From: CAWBRT01 sp963696525
Lineage (GTDB): Bacteria; Acidobacteriota; Terriglobia; Terriglobales; Acidobacteriaceae
Direction of reading: 5' to 3'
Assembly: GCA_963696525.1 (NCBI GenBank)
Contig: CAVOKO010000003.1
Span: 1 to 64,000 of the forward strand
Length of the DNA stretch: 64,000 nucleotides
Position numbers and translations under genes: made by a program. Each line of letters begins with the position of its first letter. Positions within the stretch are counted from its first letter, which is position 1. A model generated the notes under the pieces. It did not search any database. It was given only the letters and a program-made list of their open reading frames with translations, and had not been told where the DNA came from. Positions 27,327 to 36,940 of the stretch are shown piece by piece.

Positions 27327-28439
27327 TCAGTGCACCGGGCTTAAGCTTCTTCGCCGGTAGTGCGCGCTCTCGATCAGGTTCCAGAGAGACTCCAGGCGAT
27401 GCAGCGGGCGGCCCTCGCTGGTGGCTGCAAGCGGCTTTGCGGTCAGCAGGCCGTAGGTCAAGCGGGACTCCCCGGGTCTGTCAGATTTGGCGGGTGTATC
27501 GGATCTGGTGGAAATGGCTGGGCCATCAGAACTGGCGGATTTGGCGAATTCAGTTCCACGGACCCATGACTGGCCGGCGCCGATAGCGGGTTCCGCTGGC
27601 GGCGTCTCTAGTGGGGGCATCTGCAGCGCGCCGGCAATCACCGCGGCCAAACGCTCCAACCGGCATATGTGGAAGTTGTCAAAGGCGCGCGGGTGCCGCG
27701 AGAACACCCCCAACACGCCGGCAAGCTTGCCTGGGGCGCAGATCGGCATAATCACCGCCGAACCGAGCTGAAGCTGGCGGGCAACGGCGGTGTCGATGCG
27801 CGGGTCGGATCGTGCATCGGAGGTCTGCGCCAGTTTTCCGGTATGAAGACATTGACCGGCAAGTCCAAAGCCGGAACGCAGCGAGACACCTAAATCGGGG
27901 GCTACGCCCGCGCTGGCCCGACAAACCATGCTCTCGGCGTCGCCCAGCGCGATGGCCGCGCCCTGGGCGCGGGTTACGACCTGCGCCCGTTTGGCAATCA
28001 AATGCAGAGCGGATTCGAACTCCCGTGCTCCTGATCCGGCAATCCCGGCGTCCTGTGCGCTGGGTTGTCGAGAAATCAGGCCAAGATCTTCGCCGACCCA
28101 CTTTCGCAGACTCTCGCGAGTCCCGGAAGGCTGGTCGATGAGCTGAATGCCCGCCGGGCCGCTAGACCCGGTCCAGGCCACCATCCCCCTGCTCGCAAAA
28201 GGCTTTGCAGCTCCGGGAATGCCAAAACGCAACTCGACCAGGCTTCCCGGAAAAAGCCGCAGGAACGGCTGCACCGCCAGCCCGCCTTCGCTCACATTGA
28301 GCACTATGCAGGGTTGCCGCCGCTCTGTGCTGGCGCCGCCGGGCAAAACCTCGGCGATCAACAGTTGAAATTCGCTGATACTTCGGCGACAGAAGCGGCG
28401 TCGCTCCGTGGCCGTCTCCAAATCGGTTTCGCTAGCCAT
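27327..28439 (-). CDS. PilZ-GAF domain protein
   Basis: Start chosen at ATG 28439 (MASETDLE); the 38 extra upstream residues overlap the preceding gene. Residues 12-125 form a PilZ domain (RRRFCRR arginines and NVSEGGLAVQ), which normally binds cyclic di-GMP. Residues 155-300 form a GAF domain (LHLIAKRAQVVTRAQGAAIAL...LGVFSRHPRAFDNF). The last 70 residues are low-complexity. It is likely a cytoplasmic sensor or adaptor of second-messenger signalling. It is coupled to the small coiled-coil gene 16 bases upstream. Confidence 0.8.
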   Translation of the reverse strand: MASETDLETATERRRFCRRSISEFQLLIAEVLPGGASTERRQPCIVLNVSEGGLAVQPFLRLFPGSLVELRFGIPGAAKPFASRGMVAWTGSSGPAGIQLIDQPSGTRESLRKWVGEDLGLISRQPSAQDAGIAGSGAREFESALHLIAKRAQVVTRAQGAAIALGDAESMVCRASAGVAPDLGVSLRSGFGLAGQCLHTGKLAQTSDARSDPRIDTAVARQLQLGSAVIMPICAPGKLAGVLGVFSRHPRAFDNFHICRLERLAAVIAGALQMPPLETPPAEPAIGAGQSWVRGTEFAKSASSDGPAISTRSDTPAKSDRPGESRLTYGLLTAKPLAATSEGRPLHRLESLWNLIESAHYRRRSLSPVH

Positions 28440-28455
28440 GGTCAGCGGTTTTCCC

Positions 28456-28692
28456 TCATGGAAACTGGCGCGACGCGGATACCCCGGACACAATATTTCC
28501 GGAGGTACGTTCTTCCAAAGACGGGGCTGCGACAGGGCTCTTCGGGCCGGCAATCGCGACGTTAGTCTCCGCCGCAGCCGATGAGCCTTCCTGGTTCAGC
28601 ATACTTGCGGCCAAGCGCAACGCCTCTATTTCCTTCTCAAGTTGCTGTAGCTCCGCCTCTTTTTCGCGCAGTAACTCCTTGATATTTCTCAT
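28456..28692 (-). CDS. Small coiled-coil protein
   Basis: A 78-residue product with a clear heptad-type helix at residues 1-35 (IKELLREKEAELQQLEKEIEAL), then an Ala/Ser/Glu-rich tail. GGAG precedes the ATG. It lies directly upstream of the PilZ-GAF gene and probably shares its transcript. Function is unknown; the helix suggests oligomerisation or partner binding. Confidence 0.6.
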   Translation of the reverse strand: MRNIKELLREKEAELQQLEKEIEALRLAASMLNQEGSSAAAETNVAIAGPKSPVAAPSLEERTSGNIVSGVSASRQFP

Positions 28693-28695
28693 TCA

Positions 28696-28773
28696 TCTCC
28701 ACCCCAACAGGCTGAGCCTGTCGGGGACCCCGGTTCTCCACCCCAACAGGCTGAGCCTGTCGGGGACCCCGGT
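28696..28773. repeat. Tandem 39-bp palindromic repeat
   Basis: Two identical 39-bp units (28696-28734 and 28735-28773). Each contains ACAGGCTGAGCCTGT, a near-perfect palindrome, between CACCCCA and CGGGGACCCCGG. It is the core hairpin of the elements at 20524 and 26641 with different stem bases. The following 290 bases to 29065 hold no recognisable gene; they lead into the GGDEF-PilZ gene and include an AGTTAC/GTAACCT inverted repeat near 28957. Confidence 0.7.
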
Positions 28774-29065
28774 CCGGCTGGTCACCTTGGGGCGCGCGGC
28801 CCGCTGCAAGTCATCGTCGATGTTCGCCTAGATTGGGGCTGGCGTGAAGATGGCAAATTTGATTCCCATAGCACTCTATCGTCAGAAATGCTGTCAGGAA
28901 AATGTCCCACCTGAAAGCAAAGGGCATTTGCCTGGAAAATTTGGTAACACGCGCTAGTTACGGGTGTAACCTAACAAAATCTCGAATTCTGTAGTACTAG
29001 TAGAGGTGACTAGGTAAGCATTTTCGCGACGCCGGGCACCAGGCTGTTCAAGAGGAGAGTCAAAA

Positions 29066-30049
29066 GTGGCAGCGAATTCCGGCTCCGAGCCCCCGTTTCA
29101 AACGTATGGGCTAGATCTGCCGCTTGAATCGTTCGCTACTTCTATTCCGCAAAGTTCCGAACCGTCTCACCCTGAGATGACTGCAGCCGATCACTCTGCC
29201 GGTCTGCAGGTGCGCCAGAATTTCGATGAGCAGGTGCGGCAGGAAATCACCCGTGCCGGCGCCAGCGGAAGCCCGGTGGCGTTGATGGCAATCGAGATCG
29301 ACCGTTTTGGGATGCTGGATGATTCGCACGACCAGAATTTCCGCAATGACGTGGTGGGCAACATTGCAGCCATTCTGTCGCGAAACGGGCGCGAAGGCGA
29401 CACCGTGGCGCAGTACGGCAGCAAGGAATTTGCCGTAGTCCTCCCGAATACCGATACCGCCGACGCCTTTTGCGTGGCCGAGAACGTGCGCGAGGAGATC
29501 GAAAGCACCTGCTTGCTCGCCGGAATGCCACCCAAGGCAGTGTGGGTTACGGTCAGCATCGGTTTAGCGCTGTTTCCGCGCGACGCCCGCTCAACTCGCG
29601 AACTGTTCGCGGCAGCCGTTGCCAGCATGCTGGAAGCTCAGCGCACCGGCGGAAACCGGGTGGTGCTGCATTCCGACCTTGAATTGCAACCTGGCACGCG
29701 GCGCGAGAAGCGCTTGCATGTCGCTCTTCCGGTGCAGCTATGGGGCATGGATCTGGATGGCGCGATGTTTTCGCAGGATGCGGTTGCCGTCGACATTACC
29801 ACTACCGGAGCCCGCCTCACTGGAATTGCCCATTCGCTGCAACGCGGTTGCGTGATCGGCGTCAAACACCAGAAGAGCAAAGCCAGATATCGCGTGGTCT
29901 GGGTCGGCGACGCCGGCTCTGCCGCCGAAGGCCAGATCGGCCTCCAGTTAATCGACGTCGGCAAGTTTATCTGGGGACGCACGCTACCCCGTATCTTCGG
30001 TGACGATCAGTTTACCGCCACCCGCTCGCGACCAGAATCCGGCGGGTAG
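29066..30049 (+). CDS. Degenerate GGDEF plus PilZ protein
   Basis: A GTG start at 29066 follows AGGAGAG. Residues 50-210 fold as a GGDEF-like domain (VALMAIEIDRFGMLDD, DTVAQYGSKEFAVVLPNT, VTVSIGLALFP), but the signature reads YGSKEF instead of GGDEF, so it probably makes no cyclic di-GMP. Residues 215-315 form a PilZ domain with RREKRLHV and DITTTGARL. The combination suggests a receptor or scaffold rather than a synthase. It has 327 residues and stands alone. Confidence 0.75.
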   Translation: MAANSGSEPPFQTYGLDLPLESFATSIPQSSEPSHPEMTAADHSAGLQVRQNFDEQVRQEITRAGASGSPVALMAIEIDRFGMLDDSHDQNFRNDVVGNIAAILSRNGREGDTVAQYGSKEFAVVLPNTDTADAFCVAENVREEIESTCLLAGMPPKAVWVTVSIGLALFPRDARSTRELFAAAVASMLEAQRTGGNRVVLHSDLELQPGTRREKRLHVALPVQLWGMDLDGAMFSQDAVAVDITTTGARLTGIAHSLQRGCVIGVKHQKSKARYRVVWVGDAGSAAEGQIGLQLIDVGKFIWGRTLPRIFGDDQFTATRSRPESGG

Positions 30050-30134
30050 TCCCCGGGGTCAGCTCAGTAGGTCCAGCTCGGCAGGTGCCGCTCAGTCCTG
30101 GATGGTCTGCTTCCTCTCATTTCGAATAATAGGC

Positions 30135-31907
30135 TTAATAGTTCGCGGCCGAGCTGGGTATCAACCGCGGCCAAGGGCCGCTGCGATAGGCAAACCAGAG
30201 CTGGCGCCCCGGATAGGCTCTGAGCAATTCCTCGTTCTTCACCGCCCCCATGTCGCGCGCCCAGATGATTTTGGACGCGCCCGGATCGGGCCGGTTTGCG
30301 ATCCACTCCTCGCTGGGAACGTCCGTGGGAGCATAGAAAACAATCACCAAGTGCTGGCCCGGCAGACGCGAAAGCTGACTCTCCATGCGCTCGCGTTCGA
30401 TGCGCAAGGGCAAAGGCGAGGGCGAGATCGCGGCGGCGGCATGAAGCTCAAACGGGTCGATAATTTTCGCCGAGGTGGCGGCGAGCAACGCAACCGCCAG
30501 CAGGATTACTACAGCCCGCGAAAGCGCCAGCCCAATTCTTGCGCCGCGCACTTTCGTTGTCCTCAGCCGCCGCAACCCAACCAACCCTATAAGGATGAAC
30601 GCCCCTGTGGCGGGCGCGGCGTAGTGTCCGTGCGGAGGCCAGAGCCCAACCAGCGATGGCACGACGGCGGCAACGGCGGAAACCGCAATCATCGATTGCC
30701 CCGGGCGGCGCAGCATACGCAGCCAACCGGCCAACATCAGCAATCCAACCGGACAGAAAAAGAAAACGTAAACGATGGCGGAATTCCGCTCCACGAGCTG
30801 GCGGATTCCCCAGAAGGTCCGCGAATCCAGGTAGTCCGGCAGCTCGTGTATGACGTAAAAGCGGCGCATGCTGTCGTGCCTGTAAGCCGGAATGGGGTTT
30901 CGCACCTGACCGAGAAACGGCTTGGTCACGTGATACTCCGCGTGGTTCACCATGTACGGCATCGCCCACGGATTGCCTACCGTACGGTTATCGTAGTAGA
31001 GCATCCAAAGCGCGCCCGCCAGCAATAAGAACCCCGCCGGAAGCGCAATCCGCGAAAGCAGCTTGCCACGTAAACTAGCGTCAGAGCGAATGATTCTCGC
31101 TACCAGGTAGACCAGCAAAGACAGGCTGAAAAGCAAGCCCTCGAGCGGCCTGCTGTTGGCCAGCAGGACGAGCCCGAGCGCCAGCAGAACACCGTCTTTC
31201 ACTTTGGGCGCGCCGGGTTGTTGCCCGCGCGAGCGAAGAATGCGCGCCAGCGCTCCCAGCAGCAGCGCGCCCGCCGTGGCAGCCATCGCCCCGCCCCAAT
31301 AGGAGTTCACCCAATAGGAGAAGATGCCGAAGCGCAGCGCCGCCCACAAGCCACCAAGTAAAGCCCAGTGCGCGGGCATCCAGCCTTCGAGCATCCAGGT
31401 AATCGCCGAACACATAATGGCCACGCCTAGCAATACGCCGATCCACGCATGCTTTGCCAGCAGCAGGCCCATCGCGGGGTAAAGAAACAGGGCTGGCGGA
31501 TACATCGAGTGGTAGCTCGGCCGCAGGTTGACGTGAAAAGTCTCGAAGTGTTGCCAGGCGTCAGGCGTGGGATTGGTGAGTCTGCCAGCGGCGAAGGTCT
31601 CCGCCCCCAGCAGATAGCTGAACTCGTCGTGAATCTCCGGCGCGGGCACGGGGATTAACGGCACGAGCGCCAGGCGCAGCACGATTACCAAAAGCCCCGG
31701 CGCCAGCATCGCGGCCATATGGTGGCGGCTGGCATGACGCCATGCGGCTTCCAGGCGGGCGCAGCTTTTGCCACACTTCAACAGCGGAATCGCCAGCAGA
31801 AGGGCGAGAATCCAGAACAAGGCCTCCAGCCACCATACGTGGGTGCGCGGGTCAAGGTAACGCCCGTCGAACAGACGCAGAAAAGGAAACAGCTCCGTGT
31901 GTAGCAT
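30135..31907 (-). CDS. GT-C type membrane glycosyltransferase
   Basis: A 590-residue integral membrane protein with about ten hydrophobic helices. The first large loop carries PAPEIHDEFSYLLGAETFAAGRL, with the acidic motif typical of GT-C (PMT/ArnT-like) enzymes that use polyprenyl-phosphate sugars. This is followed by PSYHSMYPPALFLYPAMG and FSYWVNSYWGGAMAA. The C-terminal 90 residues are soluble (IVFYAPTDVPSEEW). Neither donor nor acceptor can be read from the sequence, and no polysaccharide genes are nearby. Confidence 0.65.
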   Translation of the reverse strand: MLHTELFPFLRLFDGRYLDPRTHVWWLEALFWILALLLAIPLLKCGKSCARLEAAWRHASRHHMAAMLAPGLLVIVLRLALVPLIPVPAPEIHDEFSYLLGAETFAAGRLTNPTPDAWQHFETFHVNLRPSYHSMYPPALFLYPAMGLLLAKHAWIGVLLGVAIMCSAITWMLEGWMPAHWALLGGLWAALRFGIFSYWVNSYWGGAMAATAGALLLGALARILRSRGQQPGAPKVKDGVLLALGLVLLANSRPLEGLLFSLSLLVYLVARIIRSDASLRGKLLSRIALPAGFLLLAGALWMLYYDNRTVGNPWAMPYMVNHAEYHVTKPFLGQVRNPIPAYRHDSMRRFYVIHELPDYLDSRTFWGIRQLVERNSAIVYVFFFCPVGLLMLAGWLRMLRRPGQSMIAVSAVAAVVPSLVGLWPPHGHYAAPATGAFILIGLVGLRRLRTTKVRGARIGLALSRAVVILLAVALLAATSAKIIDPFELHAAAAISPSPLPLRIERERMESQLSRLPGQHLVIVFYAPTDVPSEEWIANRPDPGASKIIWARDMGAVKNEELLRAYPGRQLWFAYRSGPWPRLIPSSAANY

Positions 31908-32087
31908 GAGGCTGTTTCCAGAATATCTCGCCGCAAGGAAACAAACACCAGAGAATTCGAACTTTCCTTCGCTCTACCGACTACCGATGGTACACATCGG
32001 TAGAGCGTCAGCGTCCGAATCATCCGTCACTCGCTCCGGTTCCCTCAGATACACAGTCGAGCTTATCTTTTGCTTATCCGTTGCTTA

Positions 32088-33262
32088 TCATTTTTCTTGC
32101 AGCTCGGGCAGATGCGCCAGCAGGTCAACGAAGACCCGCCTGAACTGCTCGAATAGTTGTTCGAATTGGCCGACTTCATCGTCGGATCCGACCCGGATTT
32201 CCGTTTCGTAGTCACCGCCAACGACGCGAGTGGCAACCGTAATGATGTGCTTCAGGCGCCGGAATACGAGACGGTTGAGCAGCGTCAGCACCAGAAGGAT
32301 GCCGACCGTCAGAGATACGACCGTCAAAAGCACCAGGATGTTCTGCGTGTGCTGCATGGCGACGTAGACCGCTCGAAATATCCCGCACCACGAACATTGC
32401 TCCTACGGTATTCCCGGCGACATCACGGATGGGAAAGATGCCGCGGACGAAGACGGAATTTCCGTCACGGAAACGCTCCAACACTTTGCCCTGGCCGGGC
32501 ACTGCGGCCAGGTCTCCCTGGAATCGCATGATACTTGTCGGTGGCCGTGGTTTTGTCCGCCACCACGAAGTTCGGATTGTCATCCCAGTTATCGCGACGC
32601 TTCCAAACCGCGTTCGAATCAGCCCAGGCCTGCCGGTCCACAAATTTCTTGCTCAGCAGAAGTCCGTAGTCGTCTCCGGTCTGGCTTTTCATGGCGTGAA
32701 TGAACTGGCCGAGTTCCTCACCCAAACTCGAGATAGCCGGTCTCTTTGCCGCTGGGCATCGTAGAACGGCCGGAGAATTCTCACCGCAAACCCGGCCTTG
32801 GCCAGCTCGTTTCCGGTCACAATGCCATGGGTGCGCAAAACTTCATTCAGCCATGAAACGCTTCATGCTGATGTCGCCGAACTTCGCGAGGTTATGCAGC
32901 CGGAGGAAGAAAGCCGCGTCCGGCTCCGGCGTGTAGAACGCCCAGTTGGTAATGCCCTGGCTTTTTAACTTCGGATACAGCGGCGCGGTTGACTCGATCA
33001 GGCGGTTGCGATCCCTGGCAGCGAAGGCATCGCGAACCTGAGGGTTCACGATCAGCGTCTCGCTGACGGCCGTCATTTTGCTGATTTCCCTGGCTTCCAA
33101 AATCGTGAACAGCTTCTGTGCGCCAGAAACCGACTCCGCCGCCAAGGCCTGTGAGTTACGAGCGAAGCTATAGTGCATCAGCGCCAGGGTACCGCCAACG
33201 CCCACCACGAGACAGGCGACTAGTGCGGCCAAAACTTTGGTTCGAATCAAGTTCCATTTCAT
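32088..33262 (-). CDS. Cache-HAMP transmembrane sensor without output domain (five frameshifts)
   Basis: Start at ATG 33262 after GAGGAG. After removal of five single bases (near 32854, 32751, 32722, 32530 and 32369) the frame runs through 389 residues. There is a membrane helix at 8-30, then an extracytoplasmic dCache-like domain (SGAQKLFTILEAREISKMTAVSETL ... NWAFYTPEPDAAFFLRLHN ... GDDYGLLLSKKFVDRQAWA ... GNTVGAMFVVRDIS). A second helix (LVLLTVVSLTVGILLVLTLL) and a HAMP domain (RRLKHIITVATRVVGGDYE) follow. It ends 25 residues later with no kinase, cyclase or chemotaxis domain. A 65-residue protein is encoded just upstream. Confidence 0.7.
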
Positions 33263-33287
33263 GAGAACACTCCTCACACGCTGATAC

Positions 33288-33485
33288 TCAGCAGATATTC
33301 AGCACGTCTTTGGCAGCCTTCTTGAGTTTGGCGACAGCCTCCGGGTCATCCGGGGTACTGGGATTGATGAACGCCAGCATTCGTCCTGAGCGCAGTCCGA
33401 TCTTGCCTTTCACGTCCATCGCGTCCAGGCCGTCGGCTTTAATCTTGTTTTCGATGAGTACTTTCAGATCATAAAGTTGGCTCAC
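33288..33485 (-). CDS. Small conserved-looking protein upstream of the Cache sensor
   Basis: I place the start at GTG 33485, eight bases after a strong GGGAGGGAGGGG; the frame opens 13 codons earlier without a site. The 65-residue product (VSQLYDLKVLIENKIKADG ..., MLAFINPSTPDDPEAVAKL) has a mixed helix/strand pattern and no signal or membrane segment. It stops 25 bases before the sensor start, so the two are probably co-expressed. I do not recognise the family. Confidence 0.55.
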   Translation of the reverse strand: MSQLYDLKVLIENKIKADGLDAMDVKGKIGLRSGRMLAFINPSTPDDPEAVAKLKKAAKDVLNIC

Positions 33486-33896
33486 AAAGCAGACCCCTCC
33501 CTCCCGTTGCAGGCATTTGTCCACGGCGGCACTCGGCGAAAGCGATTCAACAGGACCGCCTGGCGCCTTGATAGGTCTTGAAAGTTTTATCGGCGGGGAG
33601 TGACAGAACTTCAGCCGCCAAGGCGAGTTGCGGCTGGTGGCCCAATCCGCCGTTTTTCAGTGAATGTGGGGCTTCGGAAGGGTTCTGTTCCAACAGTTCG
33701 ACTACCCAACATCTGCAACAGCCGCAGATATGGGCCCCCAGGTTCAGGCGGCGCGCAGCCGATTCTGGTCGTGTTGTCGCCAATCCGGAAGCGAACCACC
33801 ACCTGCCGATCAATAACGTCGCTTGGGGGCGGCGGCTGCTCTATACTTTCTCTATACCTGAATTTTCCCAGCGGTGTTCAATGATTCGGGGCCCGA
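33486..33896. other. Intergenic region between divergent genes
   Basis: About 410 bases. Several short open frames on both strands lack ribosome sites and family resemblance. It should contain promoters for the leftward small protein/sensor pair and the rightward FAD dehydrogenase; I see no defined motif. Confidence 0.4.
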
Positions 33897-36758
33897 ATGT
33901 CTTCGTCCGTATCCAGTTTTGAGTCGGAGTTAAAACGAGTTCTTGAAGGCGATGTCCGCTTTCGATCCAAGGTCGCTCGCGGTATATTCCACCGATGCTT
34001 CCAACTATCGCCTGGTGCCCGTCGGAGTAGTTTGCCCGCGCCATGAGCAGGATGTCATCGCCACGCTGGCGCTGGCGCGCGAGAACGCGGTGCCCATCGT
34101 GGCTCGCGGCGGCGGCACCAGCCTCAGCGGAAATTCCTGCAACACCGCCCTGGTCCTGGACTTCTCCCGTTACATGTCGGAGATCAAGTCGATCGATCCC
34201 GAGCGCCGATGCGCGGTGGTACAGCCCGGCGTAGTGCAGAGCATCCTGAACAGCCGAAGCGGGTAAATTCGGGCTGTTTTTCCCGCCCGACCCCGCCACC
34301 AAGGATCGCTGCACCCTGGGCGGAATGATCGGCAACAACTCCTGCGGAGCGCATTCGGCCGCTTACGGCAAGACCTCCGACAACCTGCTCTCGCTCGACG
34401 TCGTGCTCTACGACGGCACCCGGCTGACGCTTGGCCCGAACACCGCCGAGACTGTGCAGGCCGCGCTTGCCTGCGGCGGGCGCACGGCGGAAATCTACGG
34501 TCGCGCGCAGGCGATAGCGCAACAGCATGCCGCACTCATTCGCGCCCGCTATCCGCGAATTCCGCGGCGCGTCTCTGGCTACAACCTCGACGAGCTGCTG
34601 CCGGAAAATTCCTTCAATCTGGCGCGCGCGGTCACCGGTTCGGAGGGCACGCTCGCGCTCGTGCTCAACGCGACCGTGCGGCTGGTGCCGAAGCCCAAAG
34701 AGCTGGTGCTGGTGGTGCTCGGTTTCGATGACATTTTCCTGGCGGGCGATCACGTCCCGATGGTGCTTGAGCACAAGCCCGAAGCGGTCGAAGCCTTCGA
34801 TCACTATCTGGTTGAGTTTTGGCTAGGAAAAGGGCTGGACGTCGGTCAAGCTGCTGCCTCCGGGCAGAAGCTACCTGATCGTCGAGCTGGGCGGCGCGAC
34901 CGTTGACGAGGCGCGCACGCGGGGCGAGGCACTTGTCTCGCGCGCCAAACAAGCCAAGGGCGTTGCCGGGGTGGCGCTGTTCTCCACACCGCGGGAGCGC
35001 GATGCGGTTTGGGGATTGCGCGAGTCCGGCCTGGGCTCGGGCGCGCCGCGCGAAGGCGTGCCCCGCGGCTGGCCAGGAGCCGAGGACTTCGCGGTCCATC
35101 CCAACCGCCTGGGCGAGTATCTGCGACGCTTCGATCAGCTCCTGAGGCGGCACTGCCTGACCGTCAACATGCACCAGGGACACTTCGGCGAAGGCTGCGT
35201 ACACGGCCGCGTGGCCTTCGACTTCAGCACCCCGGAGGGGGTCGAAACCTTTCGCCGCGCCCTGCATCGAAATGAGCGAGCTGATCGCCGAGTTCGGAGG
35301 CTCGAACTCCGGCGAGCACGGCGACGGCCTCGCACGCTCCGAGCTGCTGCCTAAAATGTTCGGCGCCGAGGTGATGGAAGTATTCCGCGAATTCAAAGAC
35401 ATCTTCGATCCCGAGCGCCACATGAACCCCGGCGATCATCGTCGATGCCCATCCCCTGCACTCTTTTCTGCGCATGGCAAGCTATCGCCCGCAACAGATT
35501 GCAACCATGTTCGACTTCAGCTCCGATGGCGGTATCGGCGGCGCTTTCTCGCGTTGCGTCGGCATTGGCAAATGCCGCAAGACTGGACGCCGGCGCCATG
35601 TGTCCGTCGTTCAAGGCCACGCACGACGAAGCCTTCTCCACTCGCGGTCGCGTTCACATGCTGTTCGAGGCCATCAACAGCAATGGAGAGATCTTCCCCG
35701 GCGGTTTCGCCGACGAAGCTATTCGCGAAAGCATGGAAATGTGCCTGTCTTGCAAGAGCTGCAAGTCGGAATGCTCGGCGACCGTGGACATGGCCATCTA
35801 CAAAGCGGAGTTTCTCCATCATTACTATCAAACCCATTCCCGTCCGCTGCGGGCGAAGCTCTTCGGCAAGATTTATCAATGGGCGCCGTTGGCCGCCAAG
35901 CTTCCTGCGCTCGCCAATGCCATGGCAGCTTCGTGGCTGGGAAGCGTGGCGAAAAACGCCTTGGGCCTGCACCAAGATCGTCCGTTACCTCGCTTTGCCG
36001 CGCGCAGTTTCCGCGAGTGGTTCGCCGCGCACCGGCAGCCCCACGAGGGGCGCGAAGTCGTGCTGTTTACGGATACCTTCAATAATTTCTTCGACCCGGA
36101 GGTTGCCATCGCCGCCGTCGAGGTGCTCGAACGTGTCGGCTGCAAGGTGTTGGTGCCCTCGCGCTACGTTTGCTGCGGACGCCCGCTCTACGATCAGGGT
36201 ATGCTCGACGAGGCCAAGCAGCAGCTTGCGGAGGTGATGCAGGTACTCGCTCCGCACCTGGAACGCGGCACGCCGATTATCGGACTGGAGCCCGGCTGCA
36301 TTCTCACCTTTCGCGACGAACTGCTGCGGCTGTACCCGAACGATAAGGCCGCCCTCGCTCTGTCGCGCCAGTCGTTCATGTTCGAGGAGTTCCTGAGCCG
36401 CGAGCTTCCGGGCTTTACGCCAGCGGCGCGAAACGCCACGGCGCTGCTCCAGGGACACTGCCATCATCGCGCCATCGTGGGCATGGAAACGGAGATCGAT
36501 CTGCTTCGGCGCGTCGAGGGTTTGAAGCTGGAGGTTCTGGAAGCAAGTTGCTGCGGACTGGCCGGCGCCTTCGGTTATGACAAGCAGCGCTATGACCTGT
36601 CGCTCGCGCTGGCCGAGCGAGTGCTGCTGCCGGCGATTCGCAGCCGCGGACCGGAAACGGTGGTGGTCGCCGACGGCTACTCCTGCCGCTCGCAAATACG
36701 CCACTTCTGCCCCGGAACCCGTGTCCGGCACCTGGCACAGATGCTCAACGACGCGTAG
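33897..36758 (+). CDS. FAD/Fe-S 2-hydroxyacid dehydrogenase, YdiJ/GlcD-GlcF fusion type (six frameshifts)
   Basis: About 951 residues after removing one base each near 33963, 34254, 34844, 35268, 35437 and 35582. The start is ATG 33897 (MSSSVSSFESELKRVLEGDVRFDP). Residues 35-240 form a PCMH-type FAD domain (VARGGGTSLSGNSCNTALV ... GNNSCGAHSAAYGKTSDNL) and 280-530 the FAD-oxidase C domain (MHQGHFGEGCVHGRV, SGEHGDG). Next come two Fe-S motifs (CVGIGKCR, CLSCKSCKSEC) and two CCG domains (CCGRPLYDQG, CCGLAGAFGY). Relatives oxidise D-lactate, glycolate or D-2-hydroxyglutarate at the membrane. A permease gene follows tail to tail. Confidence 0.82.
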
Positions 36759-36846
36759 ACGAACACAGACCTAGACTGGTATGGCTGGTGCCCCATATCT
36801 GCCGCAGTTAGCAGATGTGGGAATCCTCCGCACTCGCACCACGCAC

Positions 36847-36884
36847 AAAAAAACCGCCGGTAAGCCACATCTGGCCTCCGGCGG
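36847..36884 (-). terminator. Intrinsic terminator after the MFS gene
   Basis: On the minus strand CCGCCGG (36884-36878) pairs with CCGGCGG (36860-36854), followed by seven T residues at 36853-36847. It lies 57 bases past the stop of the leftward permease gene. Confidence 0.75.
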
Positions 36885-36940
36885 GGTAATCCATGACCGT
36901 GGTAAAACGCGGGAGTGATGACCGCTTACAGCGCTAGACG

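Noticed and set aside
33547..33813. 88-residue minus-strand frame upstream of the small sensor partner
   Set aside because: No ribosome site, odd Cys/Trp-rich start and no family resemblance.
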